DNA from: Selaginella moellendorffii
Lineage: Eukaryota > Streptophyta > Lycopodiopsida > Selaginellales > Selaginellaceae
DNA length: 64,000 nt
Assembly: GCF_000143415.4 (NCBI RefSeq)
Contig: NW_003314332.1
Span: forward strand, 533,494 to 597,493
Reading direction: 5' to 3'
Part shown: positions 1 through 12,834 of the stretch, in pieces
Position numbering within the stretch: position 1 is the stretch's first letter
Layout of the letters: every line of letters starts with the position of its first letter
The notes under the pieces: model-generated
Told to the model about the DNA's origin: nothing
Seen by the model: only the letters and a program-made list of their open reading frames with translations
The model's database searches: none
Made by a program: the position numbers and the translations under genes

Positions 1-1943
1 TCTTCCGCCCCCATTGTATCCACGAGACCTGTCCGGTGATGGCGTGCGGTAGCGCCGAGCGTAGGAGTAAGCCTGACTAAATCCTCTACCTCGACGGATT
101 CTGCCTTCTCGATCGGGACTAGCACGGCGTGGAGCTGTCGGGCTTCGGCGGCGTGGAGGAGATGGGCTCCGGCGGCGCGGCGAAGGTGGTGGAGTCTGAC
201 GCTTTGGCGCAGGACTCCTACGTCGTGGAGGTGATGGAGGACTCCGATGACGGCGAGGTGTTGCACCTTGATGAGGTGAAGGTGTTGGACTCGGACTTAT
301 GTACCGCGGGGGTGTCACACTTCGAGCGGCTCGCTTTGCAGGGCTTCGGCTTCGGGATTTGCTCGGACTGCGGCTCCGCCTCGCGACTGCCCCCTTGTGA
401 TGGACGGGACTAGCACTTTGACTCCTGTCTTAAAATGTTAGCCAGACTAATTGTCTATCATCTTTCTACCTTGATGACTTTGGAGGTGGCGCCTCTGCTC
501 GACCGGCCTTGTTCTCCTCGGCACGAACACTGATCACATCCTGACGCTCTTTGCTGGCTTTTCCTCTCTTATCCCGCTCCTTTTCCGCGTCACTCTCCGA
601 TTCTGCACTGCTTCCTGCTTCACTGTCCGACCTGAAACAAAGCAAGTAAGCGTACATTCCTGGAGAGGACGAGGTAGACCAAACCTATTGGGTTTTCGGC
701 GTTTTCTATCTTTGTGTTTCCGCTTTTCCTTTCTTTTCTTCGATTTCTCCTTTTTTGAACGCCTTCGCCTTCTGCGCCTTTCCTCCTCACTGGATGTGTC
801 TGACGACGACGGAGAGAGCTCAGATTCGCTCTCCGAATCTGTGTCGGAATACCGATGGTTTTTCCTCTTCTTCTTGTCTGAAGTTTTCCGGCGCCTTCTC
901 CTCGATCTTCTGTCGTCCTCACTTTCGTCGCTGGATGAGTATTCGTTGACCTTTTTATGCTTCTTGCTGGCTTTCTCGTTCTCTACGAAATAGAGAGCAT
1001 TAAAACAACTGTGCAAAAGAAACACCGTTATACCTTTTGCTGCAACTTTGTTCTCAGAGACTTCCCCACAATCAACAATCTTGATCGTATCAAAAGGTCT
1101 GTTCGACACCGGCTTAACAGGCTGTAACTCAATTTTTCTGAGCACTTCGAGACCCTCTACGACACGGCCGAATACCACATGCTTCCTGAATAAAAATTCA
1201 TGAAAACAAAACAGCGCAAAAGAAGTAAACGCACCCGTTAAGATGTGGCGCAGGTGCAAATGTGAGGAAGAACTGTGACTTGTTGGTATTTGGCCCGGCA
1301 TTCGCCATGGATAAAACTCCAGGCGTGTCATGAGTGCAAACGAAGGACTCGTCTACAAGAGCCAGAATGGAAAAAAATTAAAGCACGCTAGGAAAAGAAA
1401 TACAAACCATTGAATCTGCCACCGTAAATACTTTCTCCACCAGTTCCTGCAGGAATCGGAGATGAGAAATGGTCGGCTACATCGCAATGAACAAGTGTGT
1501 ATTACCATCGCCCTTGGTAAAATCCCCGCCCTGCTTGCCATGCACTAAGTCACACACAGCCGAAAAGTAGAACAAAACCACATACCTGAGCCATGAAACC
1601 TTTGATAACTCTGTGAAAGATAGAGCCTTTGTAATGTAGTCGCTGTCCAGTTTCTTTGCCTTTGCCTATCTCGCCTGTGAGGAAGTCCCCCCCAAAAAAA
1701 GAATGAGAATCGTTGATCTTCGCAGAGCGCGATGCGATGGAGACTTACCCGTGCACAGAGCGCGGAAGTTTTCCGCGGTGCGAGGAACCTTATCGGCGAA
1801 GAGCTGCGTAGAAAATGCGCCCACATTAGTAGAAGAATCGATGGACGCGCACTAGGAGCTCTCACCTCCATCACAACCCTTCCGGCGGGATCATCAGCGA
1901 TGGTAATATCGAAGAACACTCGCGGATTCGGCTTCTTCCCCAT
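1..1943 (-). CDS. SR-rich multidomain cyclophilin (CYP63/CYP95-like peptidyl-prolyl isomerase), C-terminus cut by window edge
   Basis: A nuclear peptidyl-prolyl cis-trans isomerase expected to act on SR splicing factors. The start at 1943 opens with [15 protein letters not shown], the usual cyclophilin N-terminus. Successive short exons give the [45 protein letters not shown] and [11 protein letters not shown] blocks, so the catalytic fold is complete. Exons at about 1034, 982-685 and 631-470 then give a Lys/Arg/Ser-rich tail. The last visible exon (424 down to 1) is reached through a 45-nt intron (469-425, gt..ag). It encodes many [11 protein letters not shown] repeats and ends near an [10 protein letters not shown] motif like that of plant CYP95. 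The gene leaves the window at position 1. Exon phases agree at each junction I checked. The plus-strand frame at 129-413 is only the shadow of the RS exon. Whether it is the CYP63 or CYP95 ortholog cannot be settled from the part seen. Confidence 0.88.
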
Positions 1944-2057
1944 GGCGCCAAGGAGATCGCGTCACGCCGCCGCCCTCGCCAATGAGATAAACCCTAAAAC
2001 TTTTAACCTTTTTTTTACCTCCAAGAAAGTAAGGCATGTTATTAGGGTTTATCGGCC
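1944..2057. promoter_or_regulatory. Short divergent promoter with two telo-box motifs
   Basis: Only 114 bp separate the start codons of the SR-cyclophilin (-) and the membrane protein (+). The interval carries AAACCCTAA at about 1989-1997 and TTAGGGTTT at about 2042-2050, eight bases before the second start codon. These are plant telo-box sequences, known from promoters of translation and cell-growth genes. Co-regulation of the pair is inference. Confidence 0.55.
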
Positions 2058-3218
2058 ATGGGATTTCATGGAAGGCTCCCCGCGCTGCTCGCCATTCTCT
2101 TCCTCCTGTGCATTGCCGGCGCAGCTCAATCGTCGCGCAAGGCTGGATCAGGCGATGCTAATGGCGATGTCGAAGGAGGAGGCCAAGATCAAGATCATCA
2201 GTCGCCTCCTCCACCGCCATCGCCATCGCCACCGCCGCCGCCGCCGCCGTCCAAGATCGAGTCCAAGGTAAGATTCTTGTAGGAAAATGCCAAGGCGGTG
2301 AGAATGGATTCTGGATGCTACAGGAAGATTTCAATGCTACTGCCGGTTCTTCCAAGAATCAGACCAAGGAGGAGGATCCGCCGCCATCGACGGGAGCTCA
2401 ACCTCCACCGGAGGCCGAGGAAGAAGATCCTGGTCACTGTTGCGGTCTTAAAATGCGTGCTTGCCTCTCTTCTCCCGGCGATTCTAGCGATGGTAGGCAA
2501 GAATTTTCTTTTCTAGCTTAATAGTTCTTTCCTTGATTCTCGCAGGAATGCTCTCTCTTGTGATCAAGAGCCACGAAGTCGTCAAAGTGGAAGTGATCAC
2601 ACCGAGCTTCTTGAGCGCCAATCCTTCGGAGTTCACAACCACAGCCGATGGAAAAGAGATCCAAGTAAGTCTTAGATAGTTTTTTTTCTCTTTTTTCATG
2701 CTCTCTATCACCATCTCTTCCAGGTGAAGATAGAGATGGTCGATCCAGAAGCTGCCAAGCTCCAATCTTCCATCCAGATCACAGTGAAATCCAACACCGA
2801 GTCGTGCAAACTCCCAGTTCCTTCTCACAATCTTGGATACAGCGATCAGAAGAAAGCGCTGCTGGGTGGATTCCGCTACTCGCCCCTGAGAACTCCGGTG
2901 GTGGGATTGAGTATGCTAGCCGCGGCACTCGTTCTGGTGATGGGATCTTGGCTCTACTGCCGCTACAGGGTGAAGAAAACGGGACAATCGAGCGCGGGCG
3001 AGCACAGATATGTGGAGCTGGAGATGGGAGCTCCAGATCGAGATGGAGCTGGGACTGCGCTAGAGGTGGAAGACGATGGATCGTGGGACAAAGTCTGGGA
3101 CGAGGAGTGGGACGATGGCGAGGAAGCGGTGGGAAGTTCTTCCTTCAAGCTGACCGAGAGCTTATCGGCCAAAGGCCTGGCGCCGCGAAGAACATCGAAA
3201 GATGGCCGGGTGGATTAA
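2058..3218 (+). CDS. Single-pass type I membrane protein, DUF7356-like, function unknown
   Basis: Four exons (2058-2267, 2324-2492, 2546-2664, 2724-3218; all gt..ag) sum to 330 codons plus stop in one frame. Residues 1-23 form a signal peptide ending AGAAQS. A Pro-rich stretch follows (PPPPSPSPPPPPPP). Next is a lumenal or extracellular region with a GHCCGLKMRAC cysteine cluster and a beta-rich part around LSLVIKSHEVVKVEV. A transmembrane helix near residue 235 (LSMLAAALVLVMGSWLYC) leads to an acidic cytosolic tail with DKVWDEEWDDGEE. The layout matches plant proteins grouped as DUF7356, which have no established function; this match is from memory of the family. A receptor or sorting role would be speculation. 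Confidence 0.72.
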
Positions 3219-3394
3219 ACGGTAAAAAAAGAGAATTCACTCGTTTGAGAGTGGACGATTTTGCTCACTTTACTCATGTAAATTCTTCTCGCTTTTATAC
3301 TGACGAGGTTAAACTTCTTTCGCGGTAATGTTTGAAGATGTCCGTACAACAAACTCTGCATGCCGTACAACCCTGGAAGGGGTTTAGGGCTTTC

Positions 3395-6300
3395 ATGGAG
3401 GTGCCGCTGGTGGGAAGCGAGGCGACGCGATGGACGAATGCCAGTGTTCCGGGGCCGAGGTTACCACGGGCGGCATCGTGCTGCTGCCCTGCGCCGATCA
3501 ATGCCGCTGGCGCCGCGCTCGTTCCCAGCGCGACCAGCAAAGCGCGGGACTGCTTCATCATCTGGTAAGAGAGTGTGGGATCTCCTTCTCCTTCTTCTTG
3601 AGGCTGCATTCGCTGTTTCTGCTAGGCGCATTCATCAATCCTCGCCCTCGGCAATGGAGATCGTGCAGTTCTCGCCCCAGCAAGATTTCCCGGGGTATGG
3701 CCTACGGCTTTTGTTTAGCGAAGCTTTGTGTCCTTTCGCTGGAATATTTCCCATCGAGGCAAGTTTCCAAAGGGAATTCTCTCGTTCTTCTCAGGAGCTA
3801 AGAACTACTCTCTTACAGGTTAACAATGGCCAGGGCCTCAACTTCACTATCACCATTGTGGCTGCGTCGGGTATCGTGTACGTCGTCAAGCTTCCAGTGG
3901 CGATGGAGCTGTGGAGCAATTTCGTTCTATCAAACTCCACTTTGATGGTTCGGGATCTTTCCAGCGAATTCACCAGGCTTCATGAAGTCACCTCCTTTAC
4001 AGCCGCGAGAAATATCCTGTTCGTTGGGGGACGAAATGGCTCTGTGCTTTGCTTCTCTCTTTTCACCGATCTCGCGCAAGGTACGATGTTTTGTGACCAA
4101 CGGAAGCTAACGCTCTGTGATGTAGATATTTGTTACGAACTCAAAGGTGGTGATGCTGGAATTGGACGTCTTTGGGGACTGGTTTCCAGGTAGAGTTTGT
4201 TTTCTGAGGGTTTTGACACTGGCTGATTAGCGAGTTTCCAGAAACAAGTCTGCGGCATCAGTTAAAAGTCTGGCAGTTCAAGAAATTCACAACAAACATG
4301 TGCTTCTTGTGCTTCATGAGGACGGGACCTTGCAAGCTTGGGATCCCCTTCAACACTTTCGACTGTTTAGTCACAATATCTGCCCATCTCCGGAGTTGAC
4401 AGGCAATGGTTTAACGTTTATGCTTACTTGGTCTTAGAGCTAAGCATTCTCTCAGGTTCATCTGCATCACAGATGTGGACGGAAGACGGCGTGTTTGCAG
4501 CGTCTAAGCAGCTAGCTGTCCTGTTTACTGAAGCTTCGCTGGTAATGTTTTCTGTGCATCGTAAACTTAACATTCTTTTCTATGTTCTTTGCATAGACAA
4601 AGACAAGGAGCACCGTATGCATTTACACCATGGACCCGCAGCCGTCCAGTGGGCTTCAACTGGGAATGCCTACATTGCAGCAAGTTATCCCCGTCGAGCA
4701 GGTACTTAGATCCCAGCGCATAGTATATAGCTAATTGCTTCTTTTAGGGAGTTGTTGTAGATGTGATGCTGGTGCAAGGAAGCTTATGGATCCTTACTCA
4801 CAATACAGTGGACTCTTACGATCTTATGCATTTAAAGCTTCAACTGTACGCCGATTTTGTTTTTATTTTTATTTTTTATTTCTATTTTCTGGACGTAGCT
4901 CACATAAATTGCAGGGGAGTGCTTCCGCAGCATTCTGTTTTGCAAGAAACGGAGCTAGATGAGCAACTCGTCGTCGGCGACGGCGATAATATCCCGCTCC
5001 TGCCAACTGTAACTAACATTCTAAAGCTTCTGGTTTATTTTTATTTAACAACGAGTTTCAGGAAGGAACCATAACGGAGATACTGATAAGAAGACTTCTG
5101 CAACCAGGATTTTTTCACCACGAGACAGCCCAGCAAGTTCTTCAAGGGCGTGGTGTCATTGTCAACGATTCTAGTTTACGAACTTCTGTGGAAGAGGACT
5201 GGCGGCGAGATATCTCTGTAGCGATCAAGGTGGGAAGAATCTGTGAGCGCTTTCAGCTTATCGTTTGTGTTACTTTGCAGATCACAGACGAGGCTAAACA
5301 ATTTGAGCAATGGAATAATTTTGTAACAGAGTACACGAGGGCATGGAAGAAGAACCACAGTCCGTATGTTCTCCTGGCAGATGCAACCACTGGATGCGTC
5401 GGCTTAGTGAGAAAGTCCTCCCTGTCTTTGATTCGCTCACAAAGCAGTGTCGAAAGAACAACATGGAGTAAGCGTGATAATTTTGATTGAGTTTCCATTT
5501 TAATCTCTTCCTGTAGGAAATGATAGTGAAGTTCTCAAGCGCTTCATGTCATGTGTGCACCTGGTTATTACTCACATTGGAGAACTCCCGCTGGCTGTAT
5601 TCGATGAATCGCTTCTGCAACGCAAGGGTGCTTCTATTGACCAACTAGTAGCTACCTGCGTACACAATCTCGATGTCGGCTCTCAGCCGCGGCAGGATTT
5701 GAGCATCGGCGTGGATGCTTTACGTGAAAAGGAAAAGGTGCGGCACACAAAGCAAAGGCTATTCAACTTCAAAATCTGCCAAGAGTTATTGGCTATCAAG
5801 GACGTTGCTGGTAATTGGAGCAGTGTATTGGACAGCATTGCAAACTACGAGCGATGCCTTTTGTTCGGCTCCACACAAAAGTCTTGCGAAATTCCACCGA
5901 TGGGAAACGCTTTCACAAAGCTGATCACGCAGGCAACCTCTCAGGTTTTATGGGCTCATTATCAGGAATGCCGCAACCTGGTTTTGCTTTTGAGCTATGT
6001 CATCAACATGAAATCACAGGCAAGCATAGAAGTGCTATTCCATTGACCGCATTGTTTATTTACCTATTCAAGCAGGTAAATCTTACTGGAAGCGAGGCAT
6101 CAAGAATTCAGCTGCAAATCTTACCACGTCTTAAGAAAGCAATGCTTATCAACTTGCTGCTATACTGGTTAACAGTAACTCCTGGCGAAGCCCCAGATTC
6201 GGATGATTTTAACTCGCTATTGGCATCTCTAAGACTCGGTACGTGTTCATACACATATCGCTCTGCCTGACACATTTTATAGATGGTGCTGCCAACACTG

Positions 6301-9015
6301 CCTGGAAAGGAGGTCTGGGATTTGGACAGTTTACTTTGGCAGAAATCCTGGGGGCATCGTTTTTTGAAGCAGCACCCGTGACCTTTCGCAATCACAGTGG
6401 AGCTTTTGTGGAGAAAGGAGATCTTCTTGACTATGCAAGGGGTTTTATTACGTGGTTGTCGGTGGGCCAAGATAGTCGTCTGAACTTTCCGCGGAGAATA
6501 ATAGACCTCTCGGTGATCCTCCTGAAACATGGGCAATACCGCGGTCTTGAGGTGCGCTTTTAAAACATTTTTTCCCTTTTTCGCAACCGAACATTCACGT
6601 TGCATGTCGTAAACCAGAGTCTGCTGAGCATTGTCGAAAGGCACTCGAACGAACAAACGTTCCTAGACGACGTGTTCGCTGCCGATGGTGAGTGCAGCGC
6701 CAGGCTGCATTTGCTAGGATTTTGTCGCTTGGCTCGTGCGTGCAGCGGGAATGGATCAAACAAATCACAGGAAATAAAAGACGCAGCTTCCTGCTTTTTC
6801 AGGTATGTCTCAGGTGTCTTTCCAGTATCCCGTATCCTGGTATTTATTGTGGCGTTACAGGGCTGCAGCTACACTGGGAGATTCCGATGAGAGGTTTCAT
6901 TCGCTTTTTCGAGGAAAGAGTTTGTTGCCTGAATCAACTGCTGCCGCCTGGAAGCTTCAGTACTTTGAATGGGTGATGCAAATTTTTGAGCAGCACAACC
7001 TCAGTGAAGGCGCGAGTCAATTTGCTTTGGCAGCACTTGATCAGGTTGATCAGGCTGGAAGCGACAGGAACACCATTGGGACAAAGGGACGGCTGTGGGC
7101 CAACGTTTTTAAGTTCTCGATGGATCTGGAACTGTATGGTGAAGCATATACTGCAATCGTCTCTAATCCGGATGAGGAGGTCAAACTTACGTGCTTGCGG
7201 CGATTCGTGGTGGTCCTTTGCGAGCGTAAAGCTACGCAGGTACGTTTTACCTGGTGTAGAAGCAAGTTTCTTATTGTGTTGTGAAGCAGATTTTATGTGG
7301 TGGAGACCTTCCGTATGCTGGTTTACTTGACACTGTTGAGCAGGAGTTGGCTTGGAAGGTGAGCATGAATTTTACGTTCGATATTTGTTTATTGTGCTTG
7401 CATTTACAGGCAGAATACTCTGACGTGAGCGCAAAACCAAACGTCTACAAGCTTCTGTATGCCTTTAGCCTTCATCATCACAACTACAGACGCGCAGCTG
7501 GGTACATGTATCGATATGCTGCGAGAATGAGGGACGAAGGTGTGTCCAAGTCTCGTCTTCAAGTTGCGGTTGCTTTTCAAGAGCAGGTGAACGGGCTTGC
7601 TGCGGCAATCAACACTCTCAGCCTTGTAAGTCCGTCCTCTGCGTGGATAGATTTGCAATTTACAATTGCTGATGAGAAGTCCAGCTCTTCTCCCTCAAAA
7701 CGCCCTCGTTTGGCTGGTACCGGAGGTACGCATATAATGAACGGTGTTGGCGATGGACTGACATGTTTTCGTTTTCCTTTTCAGTCGTGAACTACGTTGC
7801 GGTTGTCAGAGAAGAGAACGTTGTCGATATTGAAGAACTGGACAAACAATACGTTCTTGCTGTTGCCAAGTTGGAGCTTGTACAGGCAAGCATCAAGCAT
7901 CCGACAATAGGTACTTGTTGACCGCGTACGTTAAACTTGTTAAAGATTTGATTGTTGCCAGGAGAGCTATCCCCTTCAGAGGTTGTTCATCTACTTGTTC
8001 AGTATGGTTTGTACGAGAGCGCATTCTCTACGCTGTTTAGACTGTGGAAAGGCTCTGTATTGAAAAGGTAAGGACCTGCGACTTTTGACTATGACTTCGA
8101 CTATAACACGAGTTCATTCTTTAGGGAGCTTGAGAAAACATTTGAGCTGATTGCGAGAAATTGTTGCAGCCAACAGACAAGCCTCAGGTTGTGACATTCC
8201 TCCTTTGTCATTTGCTCATCAGTTCTTTGCAGGCCACCGAATGGGAAGCTTTTGATGCTTACTGGTGTAGACAGCACAGATGGCGAGCTTCCTGCAGCTT
8301 CTAAAGGGGATTGGCAATCTTTGCAGCGGAATCTGGTAATTACTATTCACAATGAACAAACCTGAGAAATATGTTTCTACTTTAAATCAGGAGAAATATC
8401 GACCAGTGCATCCTCGTCTTCCGGTTGTCGTTGCGGAGACAATTATTTCCGTGAACAAAAACATGGAGCTACCGCTTTGGCTTACTGACCTTTTAAAGGT
8501 AAGAAACACCACAAGGATTTAATTTTTTCTGTGCTTGACTTTGGCATTTATTGCAGGGAGGCAAGTCTGTAAATCCTTTCGGAATGGCAGGGCAGGATGG
8601 AGATCCCGCGGCCTTACTCAGGATTTACGTGGATAATGGACGCCTGGTAGAAGCTTCAACTTTGATCCTAGACTATCTCCGAGCATGGGCTAACATGGTA
8701 CGCATTAATAGTTCGTCGTGCTCGCTGTTTCAAAACTCTCTACCTTCATCCAGAGACCGACTGACGTGATCAAGCGCAAGAAAGTGTCTGCGGCCTGGTT
8801 TCCATACGCACTGATCGATCGTCTCCAGCAATCGCTAGCGGAAGTTAGCGATCGGGACTCGCGGTGCAAAGAAATGAAAAGCTCCCTCCAGGCAGCTTTA
8901 GAGCGTCACCTTAGTCAGGTAATTCGTCCATCCATGGATCTTCTTCTGGCGATTTGATGGATTTTCTTTCCAGATGAAAGACGATTCAAACGATATCATC
9001 TCCTCGCAGGCTTAA
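3395..9015 (+). CDS. NUP160: Nucleoporin Nup160 (Y-complex scaffold)
   Basis: This is a component of the Nup107-160 outer-ring complex of the nuclear pore, needed for mRNA export in plants. The first exon begins MEVPLVGSEATRW and ends in CFIIW; across the first intron it continues WRIHQSSPS...QFSPQQDFPG, the plant NUP160 N-terminal pattern. Some twenty or more short exons follow, all with short introns. The first part (to about 4.7 kb) is the beta-propeller and the rest an all-helical solenoid. The last exon ends SNDIISSQA at 9015. I chose the ATG at 3395 because the homologous region starts there; an in-frame ATG at 3338 would add 19 residues. I saw no in-frame stop in the exons I followed. 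A telo-box-like TTTAGGGC lies just before the start. Confidence 0.85.
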
Positions 9016-9255
9016 ACTCTAGCACCATTGAAAAATCGAACACAATGTATCTATCAGCAAATTCTTGCAAATCCAGGCACCTTTAAGAGCTTACTTTTAC
9101 ATTAATGCTAGGCACTTTTAAAGGTAGGGCAAGCCATCATAGATAAAAGGCCAACTTCAAGCGTGAATAGCGTGAAAGAGATTTTATTTTTTGTTTTAGG
9201 GTTGATGAGAAGGAGCCTTGGGTTGAGGGCTTTGGTAGAAGGCGAAGATCTGAGA
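9016..9255. promoter_or_regulatory. Short intergenic region with telo-box before the ERD2-like gene
   Basis: This 240-bp spacer holds the 3' end of NUP160 transcription and the leader of the next gene. TTAGGGTT lies at about 9196-9203, some 50 bases before the chosen start. I see nothing else in it. Confidence 0.4.
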
Positions 9256-10446
9256 ATGGCGGGGCGAGCTCGCAATCCCGTGCAGGGCCTTCTTCTCTGG
9301 CTCCGCCGCCAGCCGCCCAAGGTGAAGACGGCGCTGGGCTGCGTCGGCGCCATCGCGATGCTCGTGCTTCTTAGGTTTCTCGTCGTGGATCACGACAATC
9401 TCTTTGTTCTCGCGGAGGCGATCCATTCCGTCGGCATCATCGTGCTCATCTACAAGCTCCAGAAGGAAAGAACTTGCGCTGGTGAGTGAGCGACTCCAAA
9501 GATTGGTTTTTTTGTTCTTCCGATCGAAAATTCCCCTTCGTGCTTTCGCCCCAGGCCTGTCGCTGAAATCGCAGGAGCTCACAGCCATTTTTCTCGCTGT
9601 GAGGCTCTACTGTAGCGTGGTAATGGAGTACGACATCCACACCCTTCTCGACACGGCAACTTTGGCCACCACGCTGTGGGTGATTTACATGCTGCGCTTC
9701 AAGCTCAAGTCGACTTACATGGAAGATCTCGACAACCTCCCGTCATACTACGTGGTTCGTCCTCTTGTCGTTACCATTCTCCTCAATTTTTTCCATTCTT
9801 TTGTTGGATTCCTTGTCTTGAGTTTCCTGGCTGTGTCCAGATCATACCGTGTGCCGCTCTTGCTTTTCTCATTCATCCTTCTACAGCGCATCACGTCGTC
9901 AACAGAATCCTTTGGGCGTTTTGCGTCTACTTGGAGGCTGTCTCGGTGCTGCCTCAGCTGCGAGTTATGCAAAACACCAAGGTACACGCGTGGAAATCAT
10001 CGTTGCTCTTTCTTGTCGTGGTTTCTTCTTGTTCTGTCATGACTTATTCGTTGTCTTTCCTTTGCCAGGTTGTAGAGCCCTTTACCGCGCATTATGTGTT
10101 TGCACTTGGTGTGGCCAGGTTTTTGAGCTGTGCGCATTGGGTGCTCCAGGTAAAAACTTTGATTTTTCTTTTGTTTCTTCTCTTCAAAGTTTGAGCAAGA
10201 AGTTGTGTTACAGATTATAGATGGCCGGAGCTATTTGATCAATGCCTTGGGCTATGGATGGTGGCCTTCCATGGTTCTTCTTTCCGAGATCGTACAAACG
10301 TTCATCTTGGCTGATTTTTGCTACTACTACGTCAAAAGGTCTCACTCAAATCCCTCACTCTTTGATGATTTTCTAATTTTCTTTGTCGTTCTCCCAGCGT
10401 TCTTGAGGGACAATCCATTGTGCGACTTCCTTCCGGAGTTGTCTGA
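9256..10446 (+). CDS. ER lumen protein-retaining receptor family (ERD2-like, long plant form)
   Basis: Six exons (9256-9481, 9555-9754, 9841-9981, 10069-10149, 10214-10338, 10398-10446) give exactly 273 residues, the usual length of the long plant ERD2-like class. It is a seven-helix Golgi/ER membrane protein related to the KDEL receptor, which returns H/KDEL proteins from Golgi to ER. An N-terminal extension with a hydrophobic helix (AIAMLVLLRFLV) precedes the core. Diagnostic segments are CAGLSLKSQELTAIFLAVRL, EYDIHTLLD, VYLEAVSVLPQLRVMQNTK, VEPFTAHYVFALGVARFLSC and a C-terminal RLPSGVV. The ATG at 9256 begins MAGRARNP; an upstream ATG at 9205 is possible but gives an unusual leader. Whether this longer class binds HDEL ligands is less clear than for ERD2 itself. 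It is convergent with PDIL5-4, about 100 bp away. Confidence 0.9.
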
Positions 10447-10547
10447 TCGTGAGTTTAAATTAACTGTTGTTTCAGAGACTGTATTTCTAACGCAAAAAAG
10501 AGAAACGCAGAGACTTTTTCGTGTAAGAAAAACTTTTTCTTTTCCTC

Positions 10548-12834
10548 TCAAAATTGCTTTCCCAATTCAATCTTCTTCACCATGCGCATTGCACCATGCA
10601 GCATTGAGTCAACAATCCCCGCCACCTAAATGAAAAAGGTCTCTCAAGTGAAACATAAACCAAACTTAAGACTTACAGTGAATACACCGCCGATGATCGC
10701 ACAGACATTGGTGATGAAATGTGAAAAGGATTTTGGGTTCTCCTTCACCAAAACCTGCGAAGCACGAAACCTAGATAGTTTAAAAGCAAGTCTTGCATAT
10801 ACAGCTTACCTGCATTGGAGAGAGTTCGTAATGGAACTTTGCAACTGGAACGTTCGTGTTTTGGACAGTGTTGCTGTGCGATGTATAGTCGTACTGCTCC
10901 AAGAGGCTAAACTCCTTTCTCTTTTGAAGAGAGACAACTTCCGTTTTGACGACTTGCAAGTAATGATCATGCTAAGAAAAAAAAAAAAAAAAAAGTTTCT
11001 GTAAGTTACAGTAGAAATAAATGGAAGAGAGATCTCTTACCGTGATGTTCTCGTGTTGTGAGACGTATATCCTGCCAGTGAGATTAGCTTCCACTGTGTC
11101 GTACACTGATGCTAGATGAGGATATATGCGATAGAGCTCCCTTCGCATCCAAAAATTGAGCTCCCGCCCAAATGAGAACTGGCTAACGTAGTGAGTCATG
11201 TTCATTGCCGAAGCATCGAAGGAATGTGACCCTGAGTGTGCCGAGATAATAATATTTCCTGGAACCTGGGAACCAGAAGAACCAAGTTTTAGCGGTAAGT
11301 GTAGATAGCAACGACAAAAACCTTCTTTGCTCTAATGAATCCCTCGATCCTACACCCTCCCGCACGCGGAGCTGGCCTCTTTACGGTCCCATTGGTTTTG
11401 TCCTCCAGAGCAAGAGTAGTCTCTTTAGGTACAAGCGCCTCCATGGCCTGATACACGATGATAAGCTCCTTGTAAGCTGTTTGATCCAGATCTGATAGTT
11501 TACCTTGACAAGAGAATCAGTGTCACGCTCGCCATAGTAAGAGTCGTGTTCGTGATGACCGTGCTCGTCCCTGAGCGTAAAATTGATACTTTGCGAAAAA
11601 CCATTTACAAGCTTACCCCCTGCACAAAGAGATTGATCATTAGAGTCGTCTCTACAACCAATATAGTAAAATCTTACTTCAGGTCGTGGCCCTTGCGAAA
11701 AATTCTTATCGATGGAAATCCTTGAATATGATGCCTGTAAGACCAGAAATCGATCACAATGCGAGGAAAGGAAAATACTTTACTTTCTGCAGAGATCATT
11801 GTTGTCAGTGCAATCCACCTTTCCAAGTAGAATTCTTCCGGTATCGGGATGATACCTGGAAACAAAAAATAAAAATAAAACCGCTGCCTGAATGACAAAA
11901 CCTGACGACTTACTTTTCAGCAATAATTCCAGCCGCTTTATCCCAGGATGGTTTCTGGATGCACAAGCACAAGTCACAAAACAGAATTTTTTGCAAGCCC
12001 GGAGCTTACCAAACGAGCGCTCCAAATGCACCAAGGAGCATAGAAGTTGACGACCAAAACCGAATACCTGGAGGCAAACAATATTGCACGGGCCAAAACA
12101 TAAGCCAAAAAAGCAATGTCGCTACTTACCGGCGTGCATATTCATCAAAAGTGCTGCTCGTAAGGACGTGAGCGCCCTCTCCTTCGTGATCGTCGTCACC
12201 GTGACTTGTTGGATTGGGAATAGGACCGGGATGAAACTCAGGTCCGACAATCTTTAGATTTGGATCAATCGGGTACTTTCTCACTGTCTTGGTAAGATTA
12301 TATCTATTCTGCAAACCGGTCGTGAGCAGCGTTGCAATAGAAACCAGCAGCAGGCTACTTACAGTTCCCAGTGCGTCGCTCACATCAACCGAAGCAAATT
12401 CGCAGGACAAAGCAGGAAAACTACAAAACCATTTCGAAGTTTATAGAACCCCAAAGGTAAGATCAAACCAAAGGAGGAAAAACAAAGGGACTAGAAAGTA
12501 CCTCATATTGAATTGTATGCGCAAATATTCACCATCTTTGCTTCTATCCACCACAACGTTCGTTGTGCTCGACACAGTCAAGTAATTGTTTAGCTCCTAC
12601 AAGAGAAGAAAATAAAAACTAGCTTTTCTCACGAAAAAAAAGAAAGGCTTACCATTCCAAACAAGAAAATCATCGCAAAAGCAGCGATCAGCGATAGTCC
12701 AGCTCCAGAGAGCGATGCCTCGGTTAAATCTCTCGGAATTTTCCTGGCGCGCGTGTTAGAATCGCTCAAGACATGACAGGAGGGCCACAATACCTATAGA
12801 AATCGATCGATTTGATCTTGCTGGTGGTCGTCAT
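10548..12834 (-). CDS. PDIL5-4: Protein disulfide isomerase-like 5-4 (thioredoxin domain between two ERV/ERGIC-type membrane parts)
   Basis: This is an ER/ERGIC membrane protein that combines ERGIC-family halves with one thioredoxin domain. The start at 12834 gives MTTTSKIKSIDFYR, then RDLTEASLSGAGLSLIAAFA with the first membrane helix. Next come FPALSCEFASVDVSD and the thioredoxin domain, with active site APWCIWS near 12020-12040 and GFPSIRIFRKGHDLK. The ERV41/46-like part follows: MNMTHYVSQFSFG, ANLTGRIYVSQHENITV, HYELSPMQ, FSHFITNVCAIIGGVFT. The C-terminal helix ends KKIELGKQF at 10548. About ten or more introns, all short. The active site is CxxS, which as I recall is also the case in other plant PDIL5-3/5-4 proteins, so thiol exchange should be isomerase-like or trapping rather than oxidative. 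It is convergent with the ERD2-like gene and divergent from eRF3. Confidence 0.9.

Noticed and set aside
129..413. Plus-strand open frame rich in Gly/Glu/Asp
   Set aside because: It is the antisense of the RS-domain exon of the SR-cyclophilin; the minus strand has family motifs and splice sites.
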